Notes: generated by a model not told the origin, from the sequence alone. Positions 1-8,123 are shown, counted from the stretch's first letter. The stretch: DNA of 64,000 nt from Aromatoleum toluclasticum ATCC 700605 (GCF_000378245.1 NZ_KB899491.1:186001-250000); one strand, 5' to 3'. Numbers and translations are program-made.

Positions 1-77
1 CGCTGGTGGTCATCCCGGTGCTGTATTTCGCCGCGATGCGGGGCCGCATCGCGCAACTGCAAGGAGAAACACCATGA
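1..77 (+). CDS. C-terminal tail of a probable RND-family efflux permease (partial)
   Basis: Only the last 24 codons are inside the window, read in the frame that ends at the TGA at 75-77. The peptide begins with a hydrophobic stretch (LVVIPVLYFAAMRG) and ends in a short polar tail. This matches the usual end of RND transporter permeases, where the last membrane helix runs into a V-x-P-V-L-Y motif. The stop codon overlaps the ATG of the DUF2892 gene (ATGA), so the two are probably cotranscribed. The fragment is too short to assign a substrate, and another polytopic membrane protein is possible. Confidence 0.5.
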   Translation, partial: LVVIPVLYFAAMRGRIAQLQGETP

Positions 78-298
78 CGCTGACCGTCAACCAGTTCGTC
101 CGCATCTTCGCCGGCGCCTTCGTGCTGATCTCGCTCGCGCTCGGCGTGGAGGGCTCGCCGCTGTTCGTGAGCAAGAACTTCCTGTGGTTCACCGCCTTCG
201 TCGGCGCGAACCTGTTCCAGAGCGGCTTCACGCGCTTCTGCCCGCTGGAGATCTTCCTGCGCAAGGCTGGCGTGCCGGACGGCGGCAGCTGCCGCTGA
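74..298 (+). CDS. DUF2892 (YgaP-type membrane domain) small membrane protein
   Basis: The 74-residue protein starts with a T-V-N-Q-F-V-R-I-F-A-G segment. A first hydrophobic helix runs at about residues 10-25 and a second at about 33-50, and the end is rich in Cys, Phe and Pro (SGFTRFCPLEIFLRKAGV). This is the standard DUF2892 pattern, also found as the membrane anchor of YgaP-like rhodaneses. Function is unknown. Its start overlaps the stop of the upstream RND-like gene by four bases, and AAGGAG lies just upstream of the ATG. It is probably translationally coupled to that transporter. Confidence 0.8.
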   Translation: MTLTVNQFVRIFAGAFVLISLALGVEGSPLFVSKNFLWFTAFVGANLFQSGFTRFCPLEIFLRKAGVPDGGSCR

Positions 299-327
299 AC
301 CGGGCACATGAACGGCATCGCGAACTC

Positions 328-421
328 GTAGGGCGGGAGGAGCCGAAGGCGTATCCCGCCATCGGACGATGACGCCCCGCGTGCATGTCGCCGTGGCGGG
401 ATGCGTTGTGCTTTTCCTGCG
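328..421. repeat. REP/BIME-like intergenic palindromic repeat, copy A
   Basis: This copy begins with GTAGGGCGGGAGGAGC followed by CGAAGGCGTATCCCGCC. Its second half (GGCGGGATGCGTTGTGC, then TCCTGCG) is a degraded inverted counterpart. The same arrangement recurs at 6288-6386, 27345-27443, 29144-29240 and 36738-36856, always between genes. The right arm is the least conserved of the five copies. Confidence 0.7.
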
Positions 422-509
422 TCGGAGCCGGGTCGGTAAAACGATTCGGCGTGGATGACGGGCGGGGGCTACAATCGGCATGTCATCGACCCCGCCGCCC
501 GCCTGGCCC

Positions 510-821
510 ATGAACGATCGCACGTCCCATATCGAACGTCGTCTCGACCGCCGCATCCCGCTCGGCTGCCCGGCCGCGATCCGCCTGAAGACCGGCGAGA
601 CGATACGCGGGGAATGCGTCGAGATCAGCGTCGGCGGGATGACGCTGCGTGCGCCCTACGTGCCCGGACAGGCCGAAGTGCTGGAAGTGACGGTGGCGGT
701 GCCCGGCAACGGCTCGGTCGCGCGTCCGCCGCTGGTGACTCGGCTGGAGGTCAAGCGCTGCCACGCATTGGGGCAGGGCCTGTACGAGATCGGCGGCACG
801 ACCGTGCGCGTCGTCGGCTGA
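510..821 (+). CDS. PilZ domain protein (probable c-di-GMP receptor)
   Basis: The protein is 103 residues from the ATG at 510; an in-frame ATG at 480 would add ten residues. It carries the PilZ signature: an arginine-rich start (E-R-R-L-D-R-R-I-P) followed about 30 residues later by E-I-S-V-G-G-M, corresponding to the D/N-x-S-x-x-G motif. The whole protein is one PilZ beta-barrel, so it probably works as a stand-alone c-di-GMP binding adaptor. The first motif residue is Glu rather than Asp or Asn, which may weaken binding. The start at 510 is preferred because a TACAAT -10-like hexamer lies at 470-475. No strong ribosome binding site is visible for either start. Confidence 0.75.
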   Translation: MNDRTSHIERRLDRRIPLGCPAAIRLKTGETIRGECVEISVGGMTLRAPYVPGQAEVLEVTVAVPGNGSVARPPLVTRLEVKRCHALGQGLYEIGGTTVRVVG

Positions 822-839
822 CGCGCACCATCCGGGAAA

Positions 840-1346
840 TCAGCCGCGGAGTTTTCCGCGCACGATCAGCGTGACCGCCCCGATCGCGACCAGCGTCAGC
901 ATCACGAGCGACCAGTTCGCGATCGATAGTCCCAGGAAGCTCCAGTCGATCTTGGAGCAGTCGCCCGCGCCCTGGAAGATCATCGGCAGCGCATCCGCGA
1001 GCGGGAAGCTGCCGAGCATGAATTCGAGGTCGGGGCCGCACTCGGCGATTTCCGGCGGATAGATCTGGATCCACGTCTGACGCGCTGCCACGCCCGCACC
1101 GGCAAGGGCTGCGATCAGGATCAGCCCCGAATAGACGCGCGTGCCCGTGCGCCCGGGATTGTGCAGGCCCGCGACCAGCGCGAAGAGCGCGATCGCGATG
1201 AATGCATAGCGCTGCATGATGCACATCGGGCAGGGCTCCAGGCCGATGACGTGCTGCAGGTATAGCCCGAACCCGAGCAGGCCGACGCAGGCGGCGAACA
1301 GCCCGAGGAAGAGGGTGCGGGATGACGATGCGGATGAATTCATCAT
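840..1346 (-). CDS. dsbB: Disulfide bond formation protein DsbB
   Basis: This 168-residue inner-membrane quinone reductase reoxidises periplasmic DsbA. Four hydrophobic helices are visible at about residues 12-30, 45-62, 71-88 and 140-162. The first periplasmic loop has the redox pair C39-P-M-C42, and the second loop has C103 and C130, giving the full four-cysteine set. The length is normal for the family. The gene is a single unit converging on the PilZ gene. ATG codons at 1346 and 1343 are both possible starts. Confidence 0.93.
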   Translation of the reverse strand: MMNSSASSSRTLFLGLFAACVGLLGFGLYLQHVIGLEPCPMCIMQRYAFIAIALFALVAGLHNPGRTGTRVYSGLILIAALAGAGVAARQTWIQIYPPEIAECGPDLEFMLGSFPLADALPMIFQGAGDCSKIDWSFLGLSIANWSLVMLTLVAIGAVTLIVRGKLRG

Positions 1347-1591
1347 GGGCGTGAGCGGGTGAGTGAGGCGCGATTGTAGGTCAGTCCGCGCGGTTCGTCG
1401 CTTGCGGGCGGAAAAAGTTCAGTGCTGCGTCCCGATGCAGCCCTGATGGAATGCCGGCGGGCGCATGGGTGGCACGGAAAAGGCGATTTGAAGCGGATCG
1501 AGCAATAGTGTTGTGCAGCTTTCCGGATTTTTCCGCAACAATGCTTCCCCTAAAGTGACCCCATCGACAAACCACATCGATGGAGAACCTA

Positions 1592-2191
1592 ATGAACATC
1601 CTGCAAATCAATTCCAGCGCCCGTGCCGCCGCTTCCGCTTCCTCCCGTGTTGCCAACAGCATCGTCGAGCGCCTGCGTGCCGGAAACCCCGGTGCCAACC
1701 TGGTCGTCCGCGATCTCTCCAGCAACCCGCATCCCATCCTCGACGAAGCCGCGCTGGGCGCGCTCTTCACGCCCGCCGACCAGCGCACGTCCGGGCAGGC
1801 TGCCCGCGTCGCCCTCGACGACGCGCTGATCGCCGAGATCCAGGCTGCCGACGCCGTCGTGCTGGGTGTGCCGATGTACAACTTCGGCGTGCCGGCTCAG
1901 CTCAAGAACTGGATCGACGCGATCGCCCGCGCCAATGTGACCTTCCGGTACACCGCGAACGGTCCGGAAGGCTTGCTGAAGGGCAAGAAGGTGTATATCG
2001 CGTTTGCGCGGGGCGGCAAGTATCGCGGCACCGAGGGCGACTCGCAGGTGCCGTATCTGAAGACCGTGCTCGGCTTCCTGGGCATGACGGACATCAGCTT
2101 CGTCTTCGCCGAAGGCCTCGCCATGGGTCCGGAAGCGGAACAACAGGCCTTCGCCGACGCCCAACGCGACATCGAGGCGGCTTTCGCGTAA
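1592..2191 (+). CDS. azoR: FMN-dependent NADH-azoreductase
   Basis: The 199-residue flavodoxin-like protein is close to E. coli AzoR. It has an N-terminal phosphate-binding stretch ([10 protein letters not shown]), the flavin-contact motif [20 protein letters not shown] and the downstream [17 protein letters not shown] block. Family members reduce azo bonds and quinones with NADH and may protect against electrophile stress. The ATG at 1592 is chosen over one at 1580 because GGAG at 1582-1585 is well spaced for it and the protein then begins [10 protein letters not shown] pirin gene follows after about 100 bp, and the pair may share a transcript. Confidence 0.93.
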   Translation: MNILQINSSARAAASASSRVANSIVERLRAGNPGANLVVRDLSSNPHPILDEAALGALFTPADQRTSGQAARVALDDALIAEIQAADAVVLGVPMYNFGVPAQLKNWIDAIARANVTFRYTANGPEGLLKGKKVYIAFARGGKYRGTEGDSQVPYLKTVLGFLGMTDISFVFAEGLAMGPEAEQQAFADAQRDIEAAFA

Positions 2192-2288
2192 GCGTCGCGC
2201 TGCCTTGCACACCCGGACGCCGGACAGATAGATCCGGCGCCGGAAAAAACACAGAGAGCACCCCTGACCCCGACAGGAGAACCAGACC

Positions 2289-3182
2289 ATGTCCGACACG
2301 AAACAGCAACGCAAGAGTGAAGACGTCACCCGCTCGCGCAGCGTCGAGCGCCTCGTGGCCGGGCAGGCTACCTCTGACGGCGCCGGCGTCAAGCTCACCC
2401 GCGTGCTGACCCAGCCGCTGCAGCGCCGCCTCGACCCCTTCCTGATGCTCGACGCCTTCGGCAGCAACGATCCGGGCGACTACATCGCCGGCTTCCCGGA
2501 TCATCCGCACCGCGGCTTCGAGACCGTCACCTACATGATCGCCGGCCGCATGCGCCACCGCGACAGCGCGGGTCATGAAGGCCTGCTCGAGAACGGCGGC
2601 GTGCAGTGGATGACCGCCGGAAGCGGTGTGGTCCATTCCGAGCTTCCCGAGCAGGAAGAGGGCGTGATGGAAGGCTTCCAACTGTGGCTGAACCTGCCGG
2701 GGCGCGACAAGATGTGCGCACCGTGGTACCGGGATTTCGCTGCGGGCGACCTGCCCACCTTCACGACCGGTGCCGGTGCGGAGGTGACCGTGATCGCCGG
2801 CGAGAGCCACGGCGTCGCGGGGGCGGTGACGCGCGACGCGACCGCTCCGCTCTATCTCGACATCCACCTGCCCGCGGGCGCCCGTTTCGCGCAGTCCCTG
2901 CCGGCCGGGCACAACGCCTTTGTCTACGTGTATCGCGGCGACGCCTCGGTCGGCGGCACGCGAGTGGCGGTGCAGCGCATGGCGATCCTCGCCAACGATG
3001 CTGCAGCGGACGGGGTCGTGATCGAAGCCGGAGAGGCGCCGGCGCGCGTGCTGCTGATCGCCGGGCAGCCGCTCGGCGAGCCGATCGCGCAGTACGGCCC
3101 CTTCGTGATGAACACGCAGGCCGAGATCCACCAGGCGCTGGCGGATTACCGCGACGGGCGTTTCGCGCCGATCGCCGGCTGA
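2289..3182 (+). CDS. Pirin family protein (bicupin; quercetin dioxygenase-like)
   Basis: This 297-residue two-cupin protein has the pirin signature: LDPFLMLDAFGSND, the metal-binding block DHPHRGFETVTYM, and a later V-V-H-S-E-L-P-E segment that supplies the remaining His and Glu ligands. The C-terminal pirin domain (about residues 180-290) ends in the conserved A-Q-Y-G-P-F-V-M-N motif. Bacterial pirins can have quercetinase activity or interact with metabolic enzymes; the actual substrate here is unknown. AGGAGA precedes the ATG. The gene follows azoR, consistent with a redox or aromatic-compound stress role (inference). Confidence 0.9.
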   Translation: MSDTKQQRKSEDVTRSRSVERLVAGQATSDGAGVKLTRVLTQPLQRRLDPFLMLDAFGSNDPGDYIAGFPDHPHRGFETVTYMIAGRMRHRDSAGHEGLLENGGVQWMTAGSGVVHSELPEQEEGVMEGFQLWLNLPGRDKMCAPWYRDFAAGDLPTFTTGAGAEVTVIAGESHGVAGAVTRDATAPLYLDIHLPAGARFAQSLPAGHNAFVYVYRGDASVGGTRVAVQRMAILANDAAADGVVIEAGEAPARVLLIAGQPLGEPIAQYGPFVMNTQAEIHQALADYRDGRFAPIAG

Positions 3183-3208
3183 CCCCGAGCCGCACCGCCT
3201 GTCCTGCG

Positions 3209-3287
3209 CCCGGCAGGAGAGGCTTTAGCTACGGCGGGAGTTTCCCCTCCCTGAGCTTTCGCCGTGGTTGAAGTCTCTCCTGCCGGG
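3209..3287. repeat. Long perfect hairpin, REP-like inverted repeat after the pirin gene
   Basis: Bases 3209-3236 (starting CCCGGCAGGAGAG) pair with 3260-3287 (ending CTCTCCTGCCGGG). All 28 positions pair if G-U is allowed: 24 Watson-Crick pairs and four wobbles, with no mismatch. The 23-base loop contains a small GGAG/CTCC pairing. No T-run follows, so it is not a classical intrinsic terminator. It resembles the palindromic REP elements of Pseudomonas-like genomes, but its sequence differs from the other repeats in this window. Confidence 0.7.
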
Positions 3288-3375
3288 CGTGGTCTTCGTC
3301 GCCATGCTCCGCTTCTCTTCCTGCAAGACACTCCCACAGGATGCCGGCCGCTATCGCATCATGAGAACGCAGCTT

Positions 3376-4296
3376 TCAGGCGTCGTTCGCGAGCCGCACC
3401 AGCAGCGCGGCCTGATCGAGCACCGGCTGCGGCACCGCCACCTTGCCGGCCAGCATCGCGCGGATCAGCGCCGCATTCTCGTCCACGCCCGGTGCGTCGG
3501 GCAGCCCTTCCAGCGGCGGTGCGCCGCCTTCCTCCGCGGGCCACGCGAGTTCCGCCGCGCCATCGCGGAACACCTGCATCGCCGGCCGCCGGCGCGGGTT
3601 CGCGTAGGCCTCGCCCTCGGTGCCACGCATCAACATCGCCCGTCCGCCGTCCGCGACGAGGAATTCGTGCATGCGCTCGACGTACTCCGGGTGGGTCACG
3701 GCGACGACGCGTACGCTGCGCCCCATGCACGGATCCACGAGCTTCGCCATCGTGTGCCCGCTGCCGCGCACACCCAGGCGCAGGCGCAGCGCGAGCAGGC
3801 GGTCCAGCCCCGGCAGCAGCTCGTCCAGGCGCAGGCAGGCGATGCGCTTTTCGGCAATTTCGCGATGCGCCTCGCCGATGCCGAGCGCCGGATGGATGCC
3901 GAGCGCCGCGAGCAGTTCGAACGGGCTCGTGCGCGACTCGAAATCGTGCCGCCCCTGGATCAGCACCGGCACGCCCTCGCGCGCGAGCAGCAGCGCGACC
4001 AGCGGCATCAGGTTGGCCTGGCGGCGTGCGCCGTTGTAAGTCGGCAGGATCACGCAGCGCGGGCCCGGCGGCACCGCGAGCTGCGGGCAGCGGGCGTCGA
4101 TCGCGCGCTTGAAGCCCAGCAACTCGTCGCGCGACTCGCCCTTGATGCGCAGCGACACGACGATCGCGCCGAGCTCCAGGTCCGGCACCCTGCCGTCCAG
4201 CATGTCGCCGAACAGCTGCTCCGCCTGCGCGGCGTCGAGGTCGCGCGCACCCTTGGCGCCGCGGCCGATTTCCTTGATGATGGGGGCGTAGGTCAT
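3376..4296 (-). CDS. ybiB: YbiB/TrpD2-like nucleic-acid-binding protein of the anthranilate phosphoribosyltransferase fold
   Basis: The protein is 306 residues. It has an N-terminal helical domain (IIKEIGRGAKGARDLD) and a C-terminal nucleoside phosphorylase/TrpD-like domain containing P-T-Y-N-G-A-R-R-Q-A-N-L. This matches YbiB (TrpD2), which keeps the phosphoribosyltransferase fold but binds nucleic acids rather than making tryptophan. The glycine-rich PRPP loop of true TrpD is absent. The start is the ATG at 4296 (MTYAPIIK). It is divergent from the dehydrogenase pair, with about 49 bp between the starts. Confidence 0.82.
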   Translation of the reverse strand: MTYAPIIKEIGRGAKGARDLDAAQAEQLFGDMLDGRVPDLELGAIVVSLRIKGESRDELLGFKRAIDARCPQLAVPPGPRCVILPTYNGARRQANLMPLVALLLAREGVPVLIQGRHDFESRTSPFELLAALGIHPALGIGEAHREIAEKRIACLRLDELLPGLDRLLALRLRLGVRGSGHTMAKLVDPCMGRSVRVVAVTHPEYVERMHEFLVADGGRAMLMRGTEGEAYANPRRRPAMQVFRDGAAELAWPAEEGGAPPLEGLPDAPGVDENAALIRAMLAGKVAVPQPVLDQAALLVRLANDA

Positions 4297-4345
4297 GGCG
4301 GCGATTATGCGTCGCCATGCGCGTTCCAGCCACAGGAGAATCGAA

Positions 4346-5230
4346 ATGGAAGTCGGATTCGTCGGCCTCGGCCTGATGGGGCGCCCGATGGCGCTGAACC
4401 TGATGAAGGCAGGGCACAAGGTGCATGTGTGGAGCCGTCGGCGCGAGTCGATGCAGCCGCTGCTCGACGCGGGCGCGGGGGATTGCGCGAGCGCGGCGGA
4501 GGTCGCGGCGCGCGCCGAAGTCGTCATCAGCATGGTCGCCGATGCGCCCGACGTCGAACAGGTCGCGCTGGGGCCGCAGGGCGTTGCTGACGGCGCACGT
4601 CCCGGCCTGGTCTTCGTCGACATGAGCACCATCGCCCCGGCCGCGGCGCAAGCGATTGCCGCGAAGCTCAAGGCGCGCGGCATCGAGATGCTGGACGCAC
4701 CGGTGTCGGGCGGCGAGATCGGCGCGATCAACGCGACGCTGACGATCATGGTCGGCGGCGATGCGGCCGCGTTCGAGCGTGTGAAGCCCGCCTTCGAGGC
4801 GATAGGCAAGACGGTGTCGCTGATAGGCGCAAGCGGTGCCGGCCAGGTCGCCAAGGCGTGCAACCAGATCCTCACCGGCGTCGGCGTTGCCGCGGTGGCC
4901 GAGGCGATGAATTTCGCGAAGAAGAGCGGCGTGGACGCGGCGAAGGTGCGCGAGGCCCTGCTCGGCGGCTTCGCCTACTCGCGCGTGCTGGAGAACCACG
5001 GCCAGCGCATGCTCGACCGCAACTTCAAGCCCGGCTTCAAGGCCTGGATGCACCAGAAGGACCTGCGCATCGTGATGGAAGAGGCGCACCGCCTCGGCCT
5101 CGCGCTGCCCACGTCCGCGGCGACCGCGCAGATGCTCAACGCGATGGTGGGCAGCGGCCTGGGCGAGAACGACTCGATCGCGATGCTCAAGCTCCTCGAA
5201 CGCATGAGCGGCGGGGAAGGGCAGGACTGA
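4346..5230 (+). CDS. NAD(P)-dependent beta-hydroxyacid dehydrogenase (HIBADH/GarR family), paralogue 1
   Basis: This 294-residue protein has the Rossmann loop GFVGLGLMGRPMA at residues 4-16, the substrate-binding block DAPVSGGEIGA at 118-128, and the catalytic lysine K170 in GQVAKACNQIL with N173. The family includes 3-hydroxyisobutyrate dehydrogenase, tartronate semialdehyde reductase and succinic semialdehyde reductases, so the exact substrate cannot be read from sequence. AGGAGAA at 4334-4340 supports the ATG at 4346. The stop overlaps the start of a second paralogue (TGATG), giving a tandem pair. Confidence 0.9.
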   Translation: MEVGFVGLGLMGRPMALNLMKAGHKVHVWSRRRESMQPLLDAGAGDCASAAEVAARAEVVISMVADAPDVEQVALGPQGVADGARPGLVFVDMSTIAPAAAQAIAAKLKARGIEMLDAPVSGGEIGAINATLTIMVGGDAAAFERVKPAFEAIGKTVSLIGASGAGQVAKACNQILTGVGVAAVAEAMNFAKKSGVDAAKVREALLGGFAYSRVLENHGQRMLDRNFKPGFKAWMHQKDLRIVMEEAHRLGLALPTSAATAQMLNAMVGSGLGENDSIAMLKLLERMSGGEGQD

Positions 5231-6111
5231 TGGACGTCGGATTCGTCGGCCTGGGCGCGATGGGGCGCCCGATGGCGCAGCATCTGCAACGCGCCGGCCA
5301 TCGCCTGCACCTTTGGGCACGCCGCCCGGAGAGCGTCGCGCCGTTCGCAGGCACGGATGTCGTCGTGCATGCGACGCCGGCCGAAGTCGCCGCGGCGACC
5401 GATGTCGCGTTCACGATCATCACGACCAGCGAGGACGTCGCGCGCGTCGCGCTGGGCGAGCGCGGCTTCATCGAGGGCGCGCGGCCGGGTTGGGTGCATG
5501 TGGACATGAGCACCATCGCCCCGGGCACGACGCGCCGGGTCGCCAGCGCGCTGGCGGCGCGGGGTGCCGCGATGCTCGACGCGCCCGTGTCGGGCGGATC
5601 GGTCGCCGCGGAGGCGGGGACGGTCGCGATGATGGTCGGCGGCGACGCGGCCGTGCTCGAACGCGTCCGTCCCCTGCTGGAATGCTTCGCGCGTGCCGTC
5701 GTGCATGTCGGCGACAACGGTGCGGGCGAAGTCGCCAAGGCGTGCAACCAGATGGTGATGGTCGCGGCGATCCAGGCCTGCGCCGAGGCGATGCTGCTCG
5801 CGCAGGCGCACGGCGTCGATCCCGCGAAGGTACGCGAGGCGCTGATGGGCGGCTCGGCATCCTCGGGCATGCTCGACGTGATGGGTGAGCGCATGATCCG
5901 CCGCGATTTCGCGGCCGGCATCGAGGCGCGCCTGCATCACAAGGACTTCGGCATCCTGATGGACGAGGCCGCGCGCCTCGGCACGCCGCTGCCGGTCGCG
6001 GCACAGGTGTGGCAGCAGCTCAACGCGCTGATGTCGCAGGGTGGCGCGCATAGCGACACGTCGAGCCTGCTCTGCGTGCTGGAGCGCGCGTCCGGGCGCG
6101 GCGATGAGTGA
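5230..6111 (+). CDS. NAD(P)-dependent beta-hydroxyacid dehydrogenase (HIBADH/GarR family), paralogue 2
   Basis: The protein is 293 residues and colinear with the upstream paralogue: cofactor loop GFVGLGAMGRPMA, DAPVSGGSVAAEAG at 118-130, and catalytic K170 in GEVAKACNQMV. The DNA 5' ends are also similar (GTCGGATTCGTCGGCCT in both), so this looks like a tandem duplication followed by divergence. Residues just after the SGG motif differ (SVAAEAG against EIGAINA), which suggests different substrates. The start codon overlaps the previous stop. The stop lies inside the start of the small membrane protein gene, an eight-base overlap, so all three are probably coupled. Confidence 0.88.
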   Translation: MDVGFVGLGAMGRPMAQHLQRAGHRLHLWARRPESVAPFAGTDVVVHATPAEVAAATDVAFTIITTSEDVARVALGERGFIEGARPGWVHVDMSTIAPGTTRRVASALAARGAAMLDAPVSGGSVAAEAGTVAMMVGGDAAVLERVRPLLECFARAVVHVGDNGAGEVAKACNQMVMVAAIQACAEAMLLAQAHGVDPAKVREALMGGSASSGMLDVMGERMIRRDFAAGIEARLHHKDFGILMDEAARLGTPLPVAAQVWQQLNALMSQGGAHSDTSSLLCVLERASGRGDE

Positions 6112-6271
6112 CGATCCGCTCTCGGGCCTCGTCGGCGCCTATGTCGCCGACGTGCTCGGCGACAAGGCCGCGCGCAAGTGGCGCTGGGTGCGCTGGCTGC
6201 GCTATGCGGGCGGGGTGATGTTGTTCCTCGTGATCGCCCTGCTGGTGCTGCTCTCCCTCGCCAACCCGTAG
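6104..6271 (+). CDS. Small single-helix membrane protein, unknown function
   Basis: This 55-residue protein starts at the ATG at 6104, inside the end of the second dehydrogenase gene. It has a soluble N-terminus (MSDDPLSGLVGAYVADVLGD), a basic and tryptophan-rich patch, and one hydrophobic helix at about residues 36-53. No family was recognised. The overlap and shared strand make it the third gene of the dehydrogenase operon. A longer in-frame reading from 6041 is open but would lie inside the dehydrogenase coding sequence, so it is less likely. Confidence 0.6.
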   Translation: MSDDPLSGLVGAYVADVLGDKAARKWRWVRWLRYAGGVMLFLVIALLVLLSLANP

Positions 6272-6287
6272 TGCGTCCGCGGCAGTC

Positions 6288-6386
6288 GCAGGGCGGGAGG
6301 AACCGAAGGCGGATCCCGCCGTGCGGCGGCCGGGATGTCGGCGACCATTGGATTGGCGGGATGCGCTGCGCTCCTCCCGCCCTACG
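6288..6386. repeat. REP/BIME-like intergenic palindromic repeat, copy B
   Basis: The left arm GCAGGGCGGGAGGAACC matches the inverted right arm GCTCCTCCCGCCCTACG apart from a few bases. Inner arms CGGATCCCGCC and GGCGGGATGCGCTGCG form the second inverted pair. The copy is 99 bp and lies between the end of the small membrane protein gene and the end of the aldolase gene, so it separates two convergent units. Confidence 0.8.
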
Positions 6387-6396
6387 ATTCGCTCCG

Positions 6397-7059
6397 TCAG
6401 CTCGCCCGCGGCTTGCCGTACCAGCGGAAGCACTCCACGACCTCGGCCATCTCCGCATCCGACAGCAGCACCGGCTCGCCGAGCTGGCGCGTACGCCAGT
6501 ACTGCTCGCACAGGGTCTCGAACTCGATCGCAAGATCCAGCGCGTTGTCGAGATCGCGTCCGAACACCAGCATGCCGTGGTTCGCCATCAGGCAGGCCGA
6601 GCGCCCGTCCATCGCGGCGAGGATGTTGTCCGACAGCGCCTGCGTGCCGAAGGTCGCGTAGCGCGCGCAGCGCACGGTGTTGCCGCCGAAGCGCGCGATC
6701 ATGTAATGGAAGGGCGGGATTCCGATGCGCTGGCACGCGAGCGAAGTCGCGAAGGGCGCGTGCGCGTGCAGGATCGCACCCGCTTCCGGGCGTCGCGCGT
6801 AGAGATCGTGGTGGAAGCGCCATTCGCTCGACGGCGCCAGGGGGCCGCTGGCTGTGCCGTCCTCGCCGACGATCGCCATGTCGTCCGGACCGCATGCGGC
6901 AGGCGGCATCCCGCTGGGCGTGATCAGCATGCCGCCGTCGATGCGCACGCTGACGTTTCCCGCGGTGCCCTTGTTGAGCCCGGCCGCGCTCATCGCGTGC
7001 GCGGTGGCGAGGAGGCGTTCGCGCAGTTCCCGCAGTTCCTTATGGACCGAAAGCTTCAT
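6397..7059 (-). CDS. ald2: Class II aldolase, probable 5-(methylthio)ribulose-1-phosphate aldolase
   Basis: The protein is 220 residues and of the FucA/AraD class II (zinc) type. It has the phosphate-binding G-T-A-G-N-V-S at 31-37, the catalytic glutamate E79 in SSEWRFH, zinc ligands H98 and H100 in LHAHAPF, and H161 in MANHGML. By fold alone it could be an L-fuculose-phosphate aldolase. It overlaps mtnA by four bases, and in the DHAP shunt an Ald2-type enzyme cleaves the MtnA product to dihydroxyacetone phosphate and 2-(methylthio)acetaldehyde. The Ald2 assignment rests on that context; the aldolase family call is secure. Confidence 0.8.
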   Translation of the reverse strand: MKLSVHKELRELRERLLATAHAMSAAGLNKGTAGNVSVRIDGGMLITPSGMPPAACGPDDMAIVGEDGTASGPLAPSSEWRFHHDLYARRPEAGAILHAHAPFATSLACQRIGIPPFHYMIARFGGNTVRCARYATFGTQALSDNILAAMDGRSACLMANHGMLVFGRDLDNALDLAIEFETLCEQYWRTRQLGEPVLLSDAEMAEVVECFRWYGKPRAS

Positions 7060-8123
7060 CGCGCAGCGTCCGGATACAGGTCGCGCAAGCGTCCGGGCGC
7101 ACACACGCCGCGCTCCGTGATGATGCCGGTGATGCAGCCGGCGGGCGTCACGTCGAAGGCGGGGTTGGCCGCGGCGGTGGTTTCGGGCGCGAGGCGCAGC
7201 GTCTTCACCGCGCCGTCGCTGTCCAGTCCGAGCACCGTGCACACTTCGATCGGGCCGCGATCCTCGATCGGGATCGCGCTGCCGTCGGCGCAGCCGAAAT
7301 CTACGGTCGAGAACGGGGCAGCGATGTAGAAGGGCACGCCATGTTCGCGCGCGGCGAGCGCCTTGAGATAGGTGCCGACCTTGTTCGCGGCGTCGCCGTT
7401 GGCCGCGACTCGGTCCGCGCCGGTAATGACGACATCGACCTCGCCGCGCGCGAGCAGGATGCCCGCCGCGTTGTCGGCGATGAGGCGCAGCGGCACGCCG
7501 GCCTCGCGCAGCTCCCACGCGGTGAGCAGGCCCTGGTTGCGCGGGCGCGTCTCGCTCACCCACACCTCGACCGCGAGGCCGCGCGCCTGCGCTTCATACA
7601 CCGGCGCGAGCGCCGTGCCGGCGCCGCAGGTCGCGAGCCAGCCGGCGTTGCAGTGGGTCATCACGCGCAGCGGGCGGCCGAGCCCGGCAGCGAGGCGTTC
7701 GAGGATCGCATGGCCGTGCCCGCCGATCGCGGCGCACATTCCGGCGTCGTCGCGGTGGATGGTTTCGGCTTCGCGCCAGGCCGCAGCCAGGCGCTCGGCA
7801 GGCGCGAGGTGGCGCAGGCGTTCGCGCATCTGCCCGATTGCCCAATGCAGGTTGACGGCGGTCGGCCGGGTCGCGGCGAGCGTCGTCAGCGCATGGTCGA
7901 GGCGCGCGTCGCTGGCATCGGTAGCGAGGGCGATCGCGACGCCGTAGGCCGCGGTCGCGCCGATCAGGGGGGCGCCGCGCACCTGCATCGAGTGGATCGC
8001 CGTCGCGACCTCCTCGAGCGTGGCGAGGCGGCGCAGCTCGCATGCGTGCGGCAGCAGGGTCTGGTCGAGGATGACGACGGCGGCGCCGTCGCGGCGGATC
8101 GTGGGAATGGGCTGGGTGAACAT
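7056..8123 (-). CDS. mtnA: S-methyl-5-thioribose-1-phosphate isomerase
   Basis: This 355-residue enzyme interconverts methylthioribose-1-phosphate and methylthioribulose-1-phosphate in methionine salvage. It has RGAPLIG at 49-55, the catalytic cysteine C158 in THCNAGWLA, and the catalytic aspartate D237 in GADRVAANGDAANKVGT, matching the Cys/Asp pair known in MtnA. These features separate it from the eIF2B-like ribose-1,5-bisphosphate isomerases. The ATG at 8123 is used; a TTG one codon earlier is open. The aldolase gene follows with an ATGA overlap. No mtnP or mtnK is in the window. Confidence 0.92.
   Translation of the reverse strand: MFTQPIPTIRRDGAAVVILDQTLLPHACELRRLATLEEVATAIHSMQVRGAPLIGATAAYGVAIALATDASDARLDHALTTLAATRPTAVNLHWAIGQMRERLRHLAPAERLAAAWREAETIHRDDAGMCAAIGGHGHAILERLAAGLGRPLRVMTHCNAGWLATCGAGTALAPVYEAQARGLAVEVWVSETRPRNQGLLTAWELREAGVPLRLIADNAAGILLARGEVDVVITGADRVAANGDAANKVGTYLKALAAREHGVPFYIAAPFSTVDFGCADGSAIPIEDRGPIEVCTVLGLDSDGAVKTLRLAPETTAAANPAFDVTPAGCITGIITERGVCAPGRLRDLYPDAAR

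Noticed and set aside
328-421. Possible CRISPR array, because short similar blocks recur in the window
   Set aside because: The copies are tens of kilobases apart, are palindromic and have no regular spacers, so they are dispersed REP-type repeats.
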